A stretch of 57,180 nt of DNA from the IMG/VR virus record IMGVR_UViG_3300030107_003246, positions 1-57,180 of that record. One strand, written 5' to 3'. The position numbers and the translations under genes are program-made. The DNA comes from a virus. Within the stretch, counting starts at the first letter, position 1. Every line of letters begins with the position of its first letter. The notes below the pieces were generated by a model that was not told the DNA's origin, ran no database searches, and saw nothing but the letters and a program-made list of their open reading frames with translations. This document shows, one piece after another, positions 19,122 through 26,996 of this stretch.

Positions 19122-19349
19122 ATGGCAATAAAGGTTGTTGTAAAAAATAATAATTACGAAAAAGCTCTTAGTATATTTAAGAGAAAAGTAAAAGATTCCA
19201 ATTTAATGTATGATTTAAGAGAGCGTGAGTTCTACAAAAAACCATCTGATATTAAAAAAGAAAAGAAAAGTAAGGCAAAAGCTCGTAATTATTGGAAAAA
19301 AGTTAAACTATTAGAAGAAGATAGTCGTAAAAGAGGAAGAAAATTTTAA
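19122..19349 (+). CDS. rpsU: Phage-encoded ribosomal protein bS21
   Basis: This 75-aa basic protein matches the small ribosomal subunit protein bS21: N-terminal VVVKNNNYEKALSIFKRKV, then LREREFYKKPSDIKKEKKSKA and a basic C-terminal helix. bS21 binds the 30S platform near the anti-Shine-Dalgarno region and exchanges easily, and phage copies are known in SAR11 myophages and large phages. It probably enters host ribosomes and biases initiation toward phage late mRNA. GAGGT precedes ATG. It lies between head genes and just ahead of the scaffold leader, so it should be expressed late, with the structural proteins. Confidence 0.9.
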   Translation: MAIKVVVKNNNYEKALSIFKRKVKDSNLMYDLREREFYKKPSDIKKEKKSKAKARNYWKKVKLLEEDSRKRGRKF

Positions 19350-19354
19350 TTTTT

Positions 19355-19370
19355 TATATTTATATATATA
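19355..19370 (+). promoter_or_regulatory. Putative late promoter element (TATATTTATATATATA)
   Basis: The element begins 5 nt after the bS21 stop and is 101 nt from the scaffold ATG, so the transcript would carry a long leader containing two hairpins. It is an extended copy of the recurring AT motif. Confidence 0.5.
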
Positions 19371-19380
19371 AAAACTAAAC

Positions 19381-19431
19381 ACACCGTTCCTATCATATAC
19401 GGTGTAACCGAAATATAATAATTCTATTATA
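19381..19431 (+). other. Two hairpins in the leader of the scaffold/capsid operon
   Basis: The first is ACACCGT (19381-19387) pairing with ACGGTGT (19399-19405) across an 11-nt loop. The second is TATAATA (19414-19420) pairing with TATTATA (19425-19431) across a 4-nt loop. Neither is followed by a T-run, so they are not terminators. They may protect or regulate the mRNA for the scaffold and capsid proteins. Confidence 0.4.
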
Positions 19432-19471
19432 GTTCCCAATAACTATACTAAATCCAAACAGGAGAATAACA

Positions 19472-20536
19472 ATGGATGATCTCTTAAAAGAGGCAATTGC
19501 TGACGCTAAAGCAGTTCGTGAAACAGCTTTAGAAAATGCAAAGATGGCTTTAGAAGAGGCTTTCACTCCAAGATTGCAGAATATGCTTTCTCAAAAGATT
19601 CAGACAGAAATGGAAGATGAAGATGAGGAAAAGCAAGATGAAATCTCATACAAAGAAGATGACGAAGATCCTTCAGACGAAGAAGCGCCAGAAGAAATGG
19701 CGATGAAAGATGCTGACGAAGATCCTTCTGACGAAGATTCTGATGAGATGGATGAATCTGAAATAATCGAAATCGATGGTGTTAAATATGCACCAGTAGT
19801 CGCTGAAGAAGAAGATGAAGAAGATGAAATGGAAGAAGGCGAAGATAAAGAAGATGACGATATGGAAGAAGATCTTGATTTAGAAGCTGTAATTAAAGAG
19901 CTGGAGTCTGAAATCGATGAAATCGCTAAAGATGATGATGATGAAAAGAATGAGGAAATCGAAGAAGGTGAAGAAATTGAAGAAAATGATGTATCTTCTG
20001 GCATAGGCAAAGGAACAGGAGTCAATAAAAAGGCTAATGATTCCTCTGGTGTCGGAAGTGACGGAAAAGCTAAACTCAAAGAGAATGAAGAAGTTGATGA
20101 AGATGTAGATCTTGATGAAGTTCTTAAAGCTCTTTCTGAGGAAGAAGATGAAGATGAGAAAAAGGATGAAGTTGCAGAACTTAAATCCGATCTTGAAGAA
20201 CATCGTTCCGTAATCGAAACTCTTCGTGGAAAGCTAAATGAAGTCAATTTGCTAAATGCTAAACTTTTATTCACAAACAAACTGTTCAGAAAGCACGGTT
20301 TGTCTAACGAACAGAAGATGAAAGTCGTTGAGCAATTCGATAGAGCATCAAACCTTAGAGAAGTTAAGTTAGTGTATTCTACACTTGGCGAATCTTTTGG
20401 TGCTAGGAAAAATGAAATTAATGAATCTAAGGGAAGCGCTTCCAAACCAGTAGCGTCTACCAAACCTGAAAAAGAAGTAATAACTGAAAGTTCAGATTTG
20501 AGAGACAGGTTTAAGAAGTTAGCTAACCTTATTTAA
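19472..20536 (+). CDS. Prohead core scaffolding protein (T4 gp22-like)
   Basis: This 354-aa protein lies directly before the major capsid gene, the T4 gp22 position. Residues 1-45 form a helix; residues 45-240 are overwhelmingly Glu/Asp, as in scaffold proteins. The C-terminal 120 residues form a conserved-looking helical domain (LLNAKLLFTNKLFRKHG and ASNLREVKLVYSTLGESF), which probably contacts the shell. It should form the inner core of the prohead and be degraded by the protease at 16695. AGGAG precedes ATG. A long 122-nt leader with hairpins suggests strong, separately controlled expression. Confidence 0.85.
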   Translation: MDDLLKEAIADAKAVRETALENAKMALEEAFTPRLQNMLSQKIQTEMEDEDEEKQDEISYKEDDEDPSDEEAPEEMAMKDADEDPSDEDSDEMDESEIIEIDGVKYAPVVAEEEDEEDEMEEGEDKEDDDMEEDLDLEAVIKELESEIDEIAKDDDDEKNEEIEEGEEIEENDVSSGIGKGTGVNKKANDSSGVGSDGKAKLKENEEVDEDVDLDEVLKALSEEEDEDEKKDEVAELKSDLEEHRSVIETLRGKLNEVNLLNAKLLFTNKLFRKHGLSNEQKMKVVEQFDRASNLREVKLVYSTLGESFGARKNEINESKGSASKPVASTKPEKEVITESSDLRDRFKKLANLI

Positions 20537-20550
20537 TTGGGAGACATATA

Positions 20551-22173
20551 ATGTCAAACTTTGATAATCTGAACTCTTTGATGACTGGGCATAACCCACA
20601 CAAAGAGCTTCTCAAACAGACTAGGAAACTGGTCGATAAATGGGAACCGACCGGATTGTTAGACGAAATCGATGACTCCACTAAGAAAACAGGAATGGCT
20701 GTTCTTTTAGAAAACCAGGCAACTCAGCTTATTAAAGAAGCTTCGGGTACAGGTACTGGCGGTTCTAAAGAAGAATGGTCTGGTGTTGCTTTACCACTGG
20801 TTCGTAGAATCTTTGGTGAACTTTCAGCACAAGAGTTTGTTAGTGTACAACCGATGAATCTTCCATCAGGTCTGATTTTCTTTTTAGACTTCAAATATGG
20901 ATCTGCCGGATCACAAATCGATCAAAACTCTGATGTATTTGGTAATACTTCAGGTTCTGGCGATGCTAGTGGTGGTCTTTATGGTGCAGGTAAATTTGGA
21001 TATTCAATCAACGATAAGAAAGCTGAAGGTATTACTCCACTTGGAATGACTACTGGTTCTGCTACTTGGAAAGAAGTTGATTTTGAACCTGATCTAAGTG
21101 CTTCTGTTGCTGATGGAACACTTTTAAAAGTTCAACTTGGTGCTGGTTTATTTACTAGACCTGACTACAATGGCATACGTGCTTGGGAACTTAGTGGTTC
21201 TGGTGTAACAGCTGTTTATCCAGCTTATAGTGTTGTCGATGATGTAAACAATGTAACAACTGCGAGTTTCTTTGCTAAGATTACTCCTGCTGATGGTATG
21301 TTGTTCGGTGTTCGCTATCACGAATCTCCAACTGCTGAGAATCGTGGTGATTTTGAACAGAGTTCATTTACTACACCTGGTCCTTCTTCTGCTGATGATC
21401 TTGAGATTCCAGAAGTAGACATCCAGTTAAGAAGTGAAGCTATCGTTGCTAAAACAAGAAAGTTGAAAGCTGTATGGACACCTGAACTTGCTCAGGATCT
21501 TAACGCTTATCACTCTGTTGATGCCGAAGCTGAACTTACAGCGATGCTATCTGAGTATATCGCTATGGAAATCGATTTGGAAATCGTTGATATGTTAAAA
21601 GCTAATGCTTCTGCTAAGACAGCATACTGGTCAGCTAAAGTTGGCTATGAGTATGATGGTTCTGGCACAGGTGATGATGCTTTTTCACAGATTAGTGGTG
21701 CTTCAAACGCATACACAAAGTCATCCTGGTTCCAAACACTTGGAATTAGAATCCAATCTGTTTCTAATGCAATTCATCAGAAAACACTACGTGGTGGTGC
21801 TAACTTTGTAATCGTTTCACCTGAAACTGCTACAATCTTAGAGTCTGTAAGTGGATATGTTGCTAATACTGGTGACGCTTCTGCTAAGACATACGCTATG
21901 GGTGTTGAAGCAATTGGTTCAATCAATAACAGATATACTGTCTATAAGAATCCTTATATGCTAGACAATACAATACTATGTGGTTTCAGAGGAAGTAACT
22001 TCCTTGAAACAGGTGCTGTATATGCTCCGTATGTACCGATGATTATGACTCCGTTAGTATACGATCCTCAAAACTTTACTCCACGTAAAGGTGTGATGAC
22101 TCGTTACGCTAAGAAGATGGTTCGTCCTGAATTCTACGGAAAAGTTATTGTAACTGACATCGATCAAGTTTAA
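20551..22173 (+). CDS. Major capsid protein (T4 gp23-like)
   Basis: This 540-aa HK97-fold-type capsid protein has GGGAG 8-9 nt before ATG. It has the T4-like N-terminal delta region followed by I61-K-E63 then ASGTG, matching the prohead protease site and placed close to where T4 gp23 is cut. Conserved segments include LPLVRRIFGELSAQEFVSVQPMN, KLKAVWTPELAQDL and the C-terminal VYKNPYML...YAPYVPMIMTPLVYDP...RKGVMTRYAKKMV. Codon use is visibly richer in G/C-ending codons than in the surrounding AT-rich genes, as expected for a highly expressed protein. A strong terminator follows 22 nt downstream. Confidence 0.95.
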   Translation: MSNFDNLNSLMTGHNPHKELLKQTRKLVDKWEPTGLLDEIDDSTKKTGMAVLLENQATQLIKEASGTGTGGSKEEWSGVALPLVRRIFGELSAQEFVSVQPMNLPSGLIFFLDFKYGSAGSQIDQNSDVFGNTSGSGDASGGLYGAGKFGYSINDKKAEGITPLGMTTGSATWKEVDFEPDLSASVADGTLLKVQLGAGLFTRPDYNGIRAWELSGSGVTAVYPAYSVVDDVNNVTTASFFAKITPADGMLFGVRYHESPTAENRGDFEQSSFTTPGPSSADDLEIPEVDIQLRSEAIVAKTRKLKAVWTPELAQDLNAYHSVDAEAELTAMLSEYIAMEIDLEIVDMLKANASAKTAYWSAKVGYEYDGSGTGDDAFSQISGASNAYTKSSWFQTLGIRIQSVSNAIHQKTLRGGANFVIVSPETATILESVSGYVANTGDASAKTYAMGVEAIGSINNRYTVYKNPYMLDNTILCGFRGSNFLETGAVYAPYVPMIMTPLVYDPQNFTPRKGVMTRYAKKMVRPEFYGKVIVTDIDQV

Positions 22174-22195
22174 TTGAATATCAATTAATCTACTT

Positions 22196-22227
22196 AAAAA
22201 GGGTGGGAGTTTTCTCACCCTTTTTTT
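22196..22227 (+). terminator. Rho-independent terminator after major capsid gene
   Basis: AAAAAGGGTG (22196-22205) pairs with CACCCTTTTT (22216-22225) and runs into a T-tract (22221-22227). It lies 22 nt after the capsid stop and ends the scaffold-capsid unit. Confidence 0.85.
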
Positions 22228-22235
22228 GTGCCTTG

Positions 22236-22248
22236 TATATTTATTAAT
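22236..22248 (+). promoter_or_regulatory. Putative late promoter element (TATATTTATTAAT)
   Basis: The element lies 8 nt after the capsid terminator and 29 nt before the ATG of the neck gene, exactly where a new promoter is needed. This juxtaposition is among the best evidence that the recurring motif is a promoter. Confidence 0.55.
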
Positions 22249-22277
22249 GAATAAATACATCTTTTTAGGAGAATATA

Positions 22278-23444
22278 ATGGAAGCAATTTGGCCAGGTAG
22301 TAGTTCATTTTCGACTGGTGATACTCCATATGGATTTTACGATGCAGATACAGACTTTTCGGGATCTAGTAATCATAATGTGGATAAATTTTCAGATTGG
22401 GCAGCTAAAAGATTAGGCTATCCTATAGTAGCAGTGGAATTACAGAAAGAACAATTTTATGCTTGTTACGAAGAAGCTATCACAGAATATAGCGCACAGG
22501 TTAATCAATTTAATATAAGAGATAATATGTTAGCATTACAAGGACAAAATACAGGTTCTGGTGCTACAAAAACAGATTTAACACATAGAAAATTGACGCC
22601 AACAATAGGTAGAAATATACAACTTGCTGAACAATATGGAACAGAAGCAGGTGTTGGTGGCACAGTAGATTTTAAAAGTGGTTCTATAGAAATCACAAGT
22701 GGTTCGCAAGTTTATGATTTGAATGCTTTAATATCAGAAGTATCTGAAAGTGGTAATGCCATAGAAGTTAGAAAGATATTTTATGAGGCTTCGCCCGCAG
22801 TTACTAGATATTTCGATCCCTATGCTGGTACAGGTGATGGTTCGTATAATATGTTAGATTCATTTGGGTGGGGTAATAATTCGCCAGCTGTTCAATTTAT
22901 GATGATGCCGATGTACGCTGATTTATTAAAAGTTCAAGCGATTGAGTTTAATGACCAAATAAGAAAGTCTGCATATTCCTTTGAGTTAGTCAATAACAAA
23001 TTGAGAATATTTCCAAATCCAACAAGTAACTATAACTTACATCTTAGATATTTAGTAAAGCAAGATAGAGATAGTACACTACAAGGAACTACAGATGGTG
23101 TAATTACAGATTTTTCAAATGCACCTTTTGATAATATGACATTTGCTAATATAAATGAAGTTGGTAAACAATGGATTAAAAAATATGGATTAGCTCTCTG
23201 TAAAGAATTATTAGGAACAATACGAAGTAAATATGCTTCATTACCAATACCTGGCGCTGAAACTACATTAGATGGAGACACTTTACGAACAGAGGCGTCT
23301 ACTGAAAAAGAAACATTAGTAGAACAACTTAGGGAAATGTTAGACCAAACAAGTAGAAAAGCTCTATTAGAAGCTGACAAAGATGAGGCTGAATTTCTAC
23401 AAGAAAAATTGGCTAAAGTACCCTATCCAATATACATAGGATAA
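22278..23444 (+). CDS. Neck/head-completion protein (T4 gp13-like)
   Basis: This 388-aa protein follows the capsid gene with its own promoter element and AGGAG. Near the N-terminus (about 35-70) it has FSDWAAKRLGYPIVAVELQKEQFYACYEEAITEYS, the type of motif found in neck/connector proteins of marine T4-like phages. The C-terminal half includes beta-rich LRIFPNPTSNYNLHLRYLV and a charged helical tail. In T4, gp13 with gp14 completes the filled head before tail joining. The assignment rests on position and the early motif. It is followed by another small completion gene after 4 nt. Confidence 0.65.
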   Translation: MEAIWPGSSSFSTGDTPYGFYDADTDFSGSSNHNVDKFSDWAAKRLGYPIVAVELQKEQFYACYEEAITEYSAQVNQFNIRDNMLALQGQNTGSGATKTDLTHRKLTPTIGRNIQLAEQYGTEAGVGGTVDFKSGSIEITSGSQVYDLNALISEVSESGNAIEVRKIFYEASPAVTRYFDPYAGTGDGSYNMLDSFGWGNNSPAVQFMMMPMYADLLKVQAIEFNDQIRKSAYSFELVNNKLRIFPNPTSNYNLHLRYLVKQDRDSTLQGTTDGVITDFSNAPFDNMTFANINEVGKQWIKKYGLALCKELLGTIRSKYASLPIPGAETTLDGDTLRTEASTEKETLVEQLREMLDQTSRKALLEADKDEAEFLQEKLAKVPYPIYIG

Positions 23445-23448
23445 TCAT

Positions 23449-23937
23449 ATGGCTGGTAGATTTTTACCTCAATCTGATGTAAACTTAATTACAAGAGTTA
23501 CGCGCGAATTAGTTGGGGATAAACAAAATAACAAAGATGGTATTATAAATCAGGAGTGTGTTGTATACAAACCATCACTTCAAGAATCTGTAACCAATAT
23601 GTATGGTGAAGCAGCTGGTGGTAAAAAAGTATATAAAGATGGTGTTCAGATGAACGCACTAATAGACGCAGAAGATTTTGATTTTAATCAAGAAGAATTT
23701 GGACCTGATGCTGGACAAACAGCAACATTTTCATTTCTAAGACAATCTTTTATAGATGCCAGTATGGTATTAGAAATAGGTGATTTGATAGATTGGAACT
23801 ATGGATATTTTGAAGTTGGTTCTATAAATGAAAATCAATTAATAGGTGGACAATTTGACCAAAACTATTCGGTTATAGCAAACACTTTCTTAATCAGAAA
23901 GAGTTCTATACAGATAGAGAGAATTAGGAGTATCTAA
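23449..23937 (+). CDS. Neck/head-tail joining protein (gp14-like)
   Basis: This 162-aa protein is shorter than T4 gp14. It begins MAGRFLPQSDVNLITRVTREL and has mixed alpha/beta character with a Phe/Asp/Gln-rich centre (EDFDFNQEEFGPDAG) and ends FLIRKSSIQIERIRSI. It has no enzymatic or membrane motif. Genes before and after are neck- and tail-completion-like, so a role in head-tail joining is inferred by position. Its stop overlaps the next start by one base, with AGGAG in its final codons serving that next gene. Confidence 0.55.
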   Translation: MAGRFLPQSDVNLITRVTRELVGDKQNNKDGIINQECVVYKPSLQESVTNMYGEAAGGKKVYKDGVQMNALIDAEDFDFNQEEFGPDAGQTATFSFLRQSFIDASMVLEIGDLIDWNYGYFEVGSINENQLIGGQFDQNYSVIANTFLIRKSSIQIERIRSI

Positions 23938-25475
23938 TGGCTCGTAAAAAACCAATACCTCGTTCTGCTAGAAAAGAATTAAATCGAGGCAGAATAAGGT
24001 CGAGAGATGACGACACAGTAAAAAATATATCAGTTGGATTGATGGACATCGATGCAGCTATTATGTTCTATTTTAATAATACAATTCAACCAGAAGTTGA
24101 AGAGAATGGTGAAACTGTCAAAGTTCCACTTATGTATTCTAATCCCGAAAGATGGGCTATAGTACAAAAGAATGGATATTTAGTTGATAATAAAAAACAA
24201 CTTATCATACCACTAATAGCTTTTAAAAGAACTTCTATAGAAAAAGATGATACGATGAGTGTGGATAAATTAGATCCTAAAGATCCTAAATTATTTTACA
24301 CTTTTCAAAGAAAATATTCAGAAAAAAATCGTTATGATAAATTTGCTGTACAGCAAGGATTAAATAAAGTCAATGAACTTTATACTGTGGGTGTTCCAGA
24401 TTATGTAAGTGTAAGTTATGATTTTGTTATTTGGACATCTTATACCGAACAGATGAACAAAATTGTTGAAAAAATTATTTGGAGTGAGGGTTCTTATTGG
24501 GGCGAAGATGGTAAGTTTAAATTTAGAACAACAATAGATAGTTATACAGATGCCAGCGAAGTATCTGTTAATTCAGAAAGATTAATTAGAACTAATTTTA
24601 CAGTAACATTAAAAGGTTATTTAATACCTGAACAATTTAATAAAGTTCTTACAACTCAAAAAACATTAACACCAAAAAGAATTTTAATTGGAGATGATGT
24701 AAGCGTAAATCTAACTAACTTAGTTGGAGATAGTAAAACTAAAGATGTAAAAATATCTGTACAACAAGGTGCTGCTGGTGGTACTTTGGATAAATCATTT
24801 CAGATAATAGCTGGAACTGGTGTAAGTATCGGTGGTGAGGGAACATTTGACGGAACAGAGGAAAAGGATTTTACTTTTTCTATTGGACAAGAAGTAGGAA
24901 CTACGAGTACAGTTCAATTTAATGCTGTTAGTGCTTCAAACGCTTTACATATCGGACCAACATCTTTTACCATATCACAAAATGATAGAGGTATAGCTGA
25001 AATAAGCACAGATTTACAGGTTAAAGGTGATATTTTTGCAGAAAACTATGTGGTTTCATCATCTATAGTATCGATGTCTGTACAACAAGCAAGTGGTTCA
25101 ACGAGGTTTGGTGATACAATTGATGATACACACCAATTTACAGGAAGTTTAAATGTTTCAGGATCTTTATCGGTGGATGGAGTCACTACAGGTGATACTA
25201 ATACATATTTAAGAAAATCGTTTGTTCATAAATCTAATGCTATAACAGCAACAACTGCCAGCTTTACTGCAGTAACCGCTTCCGCTCCAACAGGACTAAC
25301 TGCTACATCAGAAAACGATTTTATATTCTTTCTAAACGGACAATATATGGAACACGATGCTTTAAAAATACATCAAGCTGGCGCTACATTTCAATTGCAC
25401 GTGGATACTGATAGTATTGGATATGAGTTAGAAGATGACGATGAAATTATGGCTATGGGTAAATTTAATTCATAG
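23937..25475 (+). CDS. Tail completion/sheath-stabiliser protein (gp15/gp3-like) fused to fibre-type C-terminus
   Basis: This is a 512-aa protein. Residues 1-235 resemble the T4 gp3/gp15 tail terminator family: MFYFNNTIQPEVEENG, VKVPLMYSNPERWA, IIPLIAFKRTSIEKDDTM and a long VSYDFVIWTSYTEQMNKIVEKI strand-helix. Residues 250-512 are unlike that family. They read as fibre sequence (GSTRFGDTIDDTHQFTGSL, VSGSLSVDG) and end in a compact domain (FLNGQYMEHDALKIHQAG). This suggests the sheath terminator carries an appended fibre or collar adhesin. ATG follows AGGAG and overlaps the previous stop. Confidence 0.6.
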   Translation: MARKKPIPRSARKELNRGRIRSRDDDTVKNISVGLMDIDAAIMFYFNNTIQPEVEENGETVKVPLMYSNPERWAIVQKNGYLVDNKKQLIIPLIAFKRTSIEKDDTMSVDKLDPKDPKLFYTFQRKYSEKNRYDKFAVQQGLNKVNELYTVGVPDYVSVSYDFVIWTSYTEQMNKIVEKIIWSEGSYWGEDGKFKFRTTIDSYTDASEVSVNSERLIRTNFTVTLKGYLIPEQFNKVLTTQKTLTPKRILIGDDVSVNLTNLVGDSKTKDVKISVQQGAAGGTLDKSFQIIAGTGVSIGGEGTFDGTEEKDFTFSIGQEVGTTSTVQFNAVSASNALHIGPTSFTISQNDRGIAEISTDLQVKGDIFAENYVVSSSIVSMSVQQASGSTRFGDTIDDTHQFTGSLNVSGSLSVDGVTTGDTNTYLRKSFVHKSNAITATTASFTAVTASAPTGLTATSENDFIFFLNGQYMEHDALKIHQAGATFQLHVDTDSIGYELEDDDEIMAMGKFNS

Positions 25476-25500
25476 TTCCACCTTTCTTTTACTATTTCTT

Positions 25501-25513
25501 TATATTTATTACT
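25501..25513 (+). promoter_or_regulatory. Putative late promoter element abutting a start codon
   Basis: TATATTTATTACT runs directly into the ATG at 25514, leaving no room for a ribosome binding site. Transcription from here would give a leaderless or internally initiated mRNA. Confidence 0.4.
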
Positions 25514-25792
25514 ATGAGAAAAAGGCATTGGAAAGATAGAAAAAATAGAAAATGTCCATCTTGTAGTAAGATGCTGACATATTCGAGAAAAGATGCTTTT
25601 GATAGAGCAGTCGGTAATAATAGTGTATGTAAGTCGTGCGCACAGATGGATAGAAAAGTAACTGTAGCTACGATTGAAAAGATGAAACAACCGAAATCTA
25701 TAGAGCATAAAAGAAAAATTTCAAAGTCAATGAGAGTTCATTGGCAAAGTAGAAGAGAAGATGTATGGCTTTACAAAAAAGTAAACAATTAA
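25514..25792 (+). CDS. Small basic zinc-ribbon protein, homing-endonuclease-like fragment?
   Basis: This 92-aa, very basic protein has two Cys pairs, Cys14-x2-Cys17 and Cys39-x2-Cys42, and a later KSIEHKRKISKSMRVHW segment resembling the NUMOD3 DNA-binding motif of homing endonucleases. No HNH, GIY-YIG or other catalytic motif is seen, so it may be a remnant or a small DNA-binding regulator. It lies between a tail-completion gene and a fibre gene, a typical site for mobile intronless endonucleases. It overlaps the next gene by 28 nt. No ribosome binding site precedes ATG, so the start is uncertain. Confidence 0.5.
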   Translation: MRKRHWKDRKNRKCPSCSKMLTYSRKDAFDRAVGNNSVCKSCAQMDRKVTVATIEKMKQPKSIEHKRKISKSMRVHWQSRREDVWLYKKVNN

Positions 25793-26667
25793 ATCCTAGA
25801 CTTACAGGTTCATTTACCCTTTCTGGTAGTCTTGTTGGTTCAACTGCTGAATTCACAGATTATGGTGGTAATGTAAGTGGCTCAGCAACCTCAACTGGTT
25901 CGTTTGGTAAGGTTATAACTGGTGAGCTTACTGCAAGTGGTATACAAGTAAATGGTAATGTAAGTGTGTTTGATGATTTAATTGTTGGAGAATACATTAA
26001 ACATAAGGGTGATGTAAATACACGAATCTACTTTACCGATGATAGGATTAGATTTCAAGCTGGTGGTCTTGATTTCGTGGGGATGCATAATAAGAGTTCA
26101 ACACCACACCTTGTCACCATTAATAATGGTTCTAACAACATAGACTTTCAAATTAAGGATAATTCTAATAATACACTTTTTAGAACTGATGCTGATGAAC
26201 AATTAGTAAAATTTCCAGACGCGCTACAAATAAGTGGCTCAGCAACTTCAACTGGTTCATTTGGTAGAGCAGAAATTAATGATAATGTATCAATAGGTGG
26301 TGATATTTTATTAGATGAAGACCAAAGAATATATTTTGAAGAAGATAAACAAACTTGGATAGAATCTAATGGTGCAAATTTAATTAGGATAGTTACTAAT
26401 AATAGTCAAATGTTGCTATTAGACCACGAGACTGGTAATAGAGCAGTATTTGGTAATGGAACTAAAGTTTTTATAGGTGCTAATAATAATGAATTACCAT
26501 CTAATGAGTTAGAAGTTGTTGGAACTATAAGTGGTTCAGGAATTTTATCCATTGAGGGAAATATAACAGGTAGTGGTAATATAAACACTACAGGTGGTAG
26601 AGTATTTGAACAAGGAACATCAGTAATAGACCACGCTACGGCGATGGCAATAGTATTTGGAGGATAA
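25765..26667 (+). CDS. Fibre-type structural protein
   Basis: This 300-aa protein is Gly/Ser/Thr/Asn-rich with beta-strand repeats. It has two SGSATSTGSFG motifs (about residues 35-45 and 155-165), each followed by a short beta segment, then IYFEEDKQTWIESNG and a C-terminal GTISGSGILSIEGNITGSGN stretch. No S74 chaperone is present. It starts inside the end of the preceding gene with only a weak ribosome binding site. It is probably a short fibre or an adaptor that joins larger fibres, part of the 25765-36218 adhesin block. Confidence 0.65.
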   Translation: MALQKSKQLNPRLTGSFTLSGSLVGSTAEFTDYGGNVSGSATSTGSFGKVITGELTASGIQVNGNVSVFDDLIVGEYIKHKGDVNTRIYFTDDRIRFQAGGLDFVGMHNKSSTPHLVTINNGSNNIDFQIKDNSNNTLFRTDADEQLVKFPDALQISGSATSTGSFGRAEINDNVSIGGDILLDEDQRIYFEEDKQTWIESNGANLIRIVTNNSQMLLLDHETGNRAVFGNGTKVFIGANNNELPSNELEVVGTISGSGILSIEGNITGSGNINTTGGRVFEQGTSVIDHATAMAIVFGG

Positions 26668-26668
26668 T

Positions 26669-26995
26669 ATGGCTAATACATTTAAAAGTGCAGCAAGCGG
26701 TTCAACAACGAGTATACAAACATTGTATACTTGTCCTGCTGCTACTACTGCTGTAGTTCACGCAGTATATTTAAGTAACATTGATGGTACAAATGATGCT
26801 ACTATTGATTTATCTATTAGTGGTAGTGCTAATTTTGATGATAGAAGATACATACTAAAGACTGTAGATGTACCAGCAGACTCGACAGTAGTAATTGAGA
26901 AACCTATTAATTTAGGTGCTGGTGATTTATTAGAAACAGCAGCTTCTGCAAATGGTGATATAGATGTTTTTGCAAGTATATTGGAAATGACATAA
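26669..26995 (+). CDS. Small beta-rich virion-associated protein
   Basis: The ATG at 26669 has a GGAGGATAAT ribosome binding site within the end of the fibre gene. An in-frame start 12 nt earlier overlaps that gene and is less likely. The 108-aa product is Ala/Ser/Thr/Asp-rich with alternating hydrophobics (TTAVVHAVYLSNI, VPADSTVVIEKPINLGAGD, DIDVFASILEM), a pattern typical of small jelly-roll decoration or fibre-cap proteins. A similar build is seen at 10216-10512. Its function is unknown. Confidence 0.55.
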   Translation: MANTFKSAASGSTTSIQTLYTCPAATTAVVHAVYLSNIDGTNDATIDLSISGSANFDDRRYILKTVDVPADSTVVIEKPINLGAGDLLETAASANGDIDVFASILEMT

Positions 26996-26996
26996 T

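Noticed and set aside
19414-19431. AT hairpin as a terminator after bS21.
   Set aside because: The stem is purely A/T and no T-run follows.
19600-20463. Ser-rich 287-residue open frame on the minus strand.
   Set aside because: It is the complement of the Glu/Asp-rich scaffold gene (GAA/GAT read as TTC/ATC/TCT), with no start signals.
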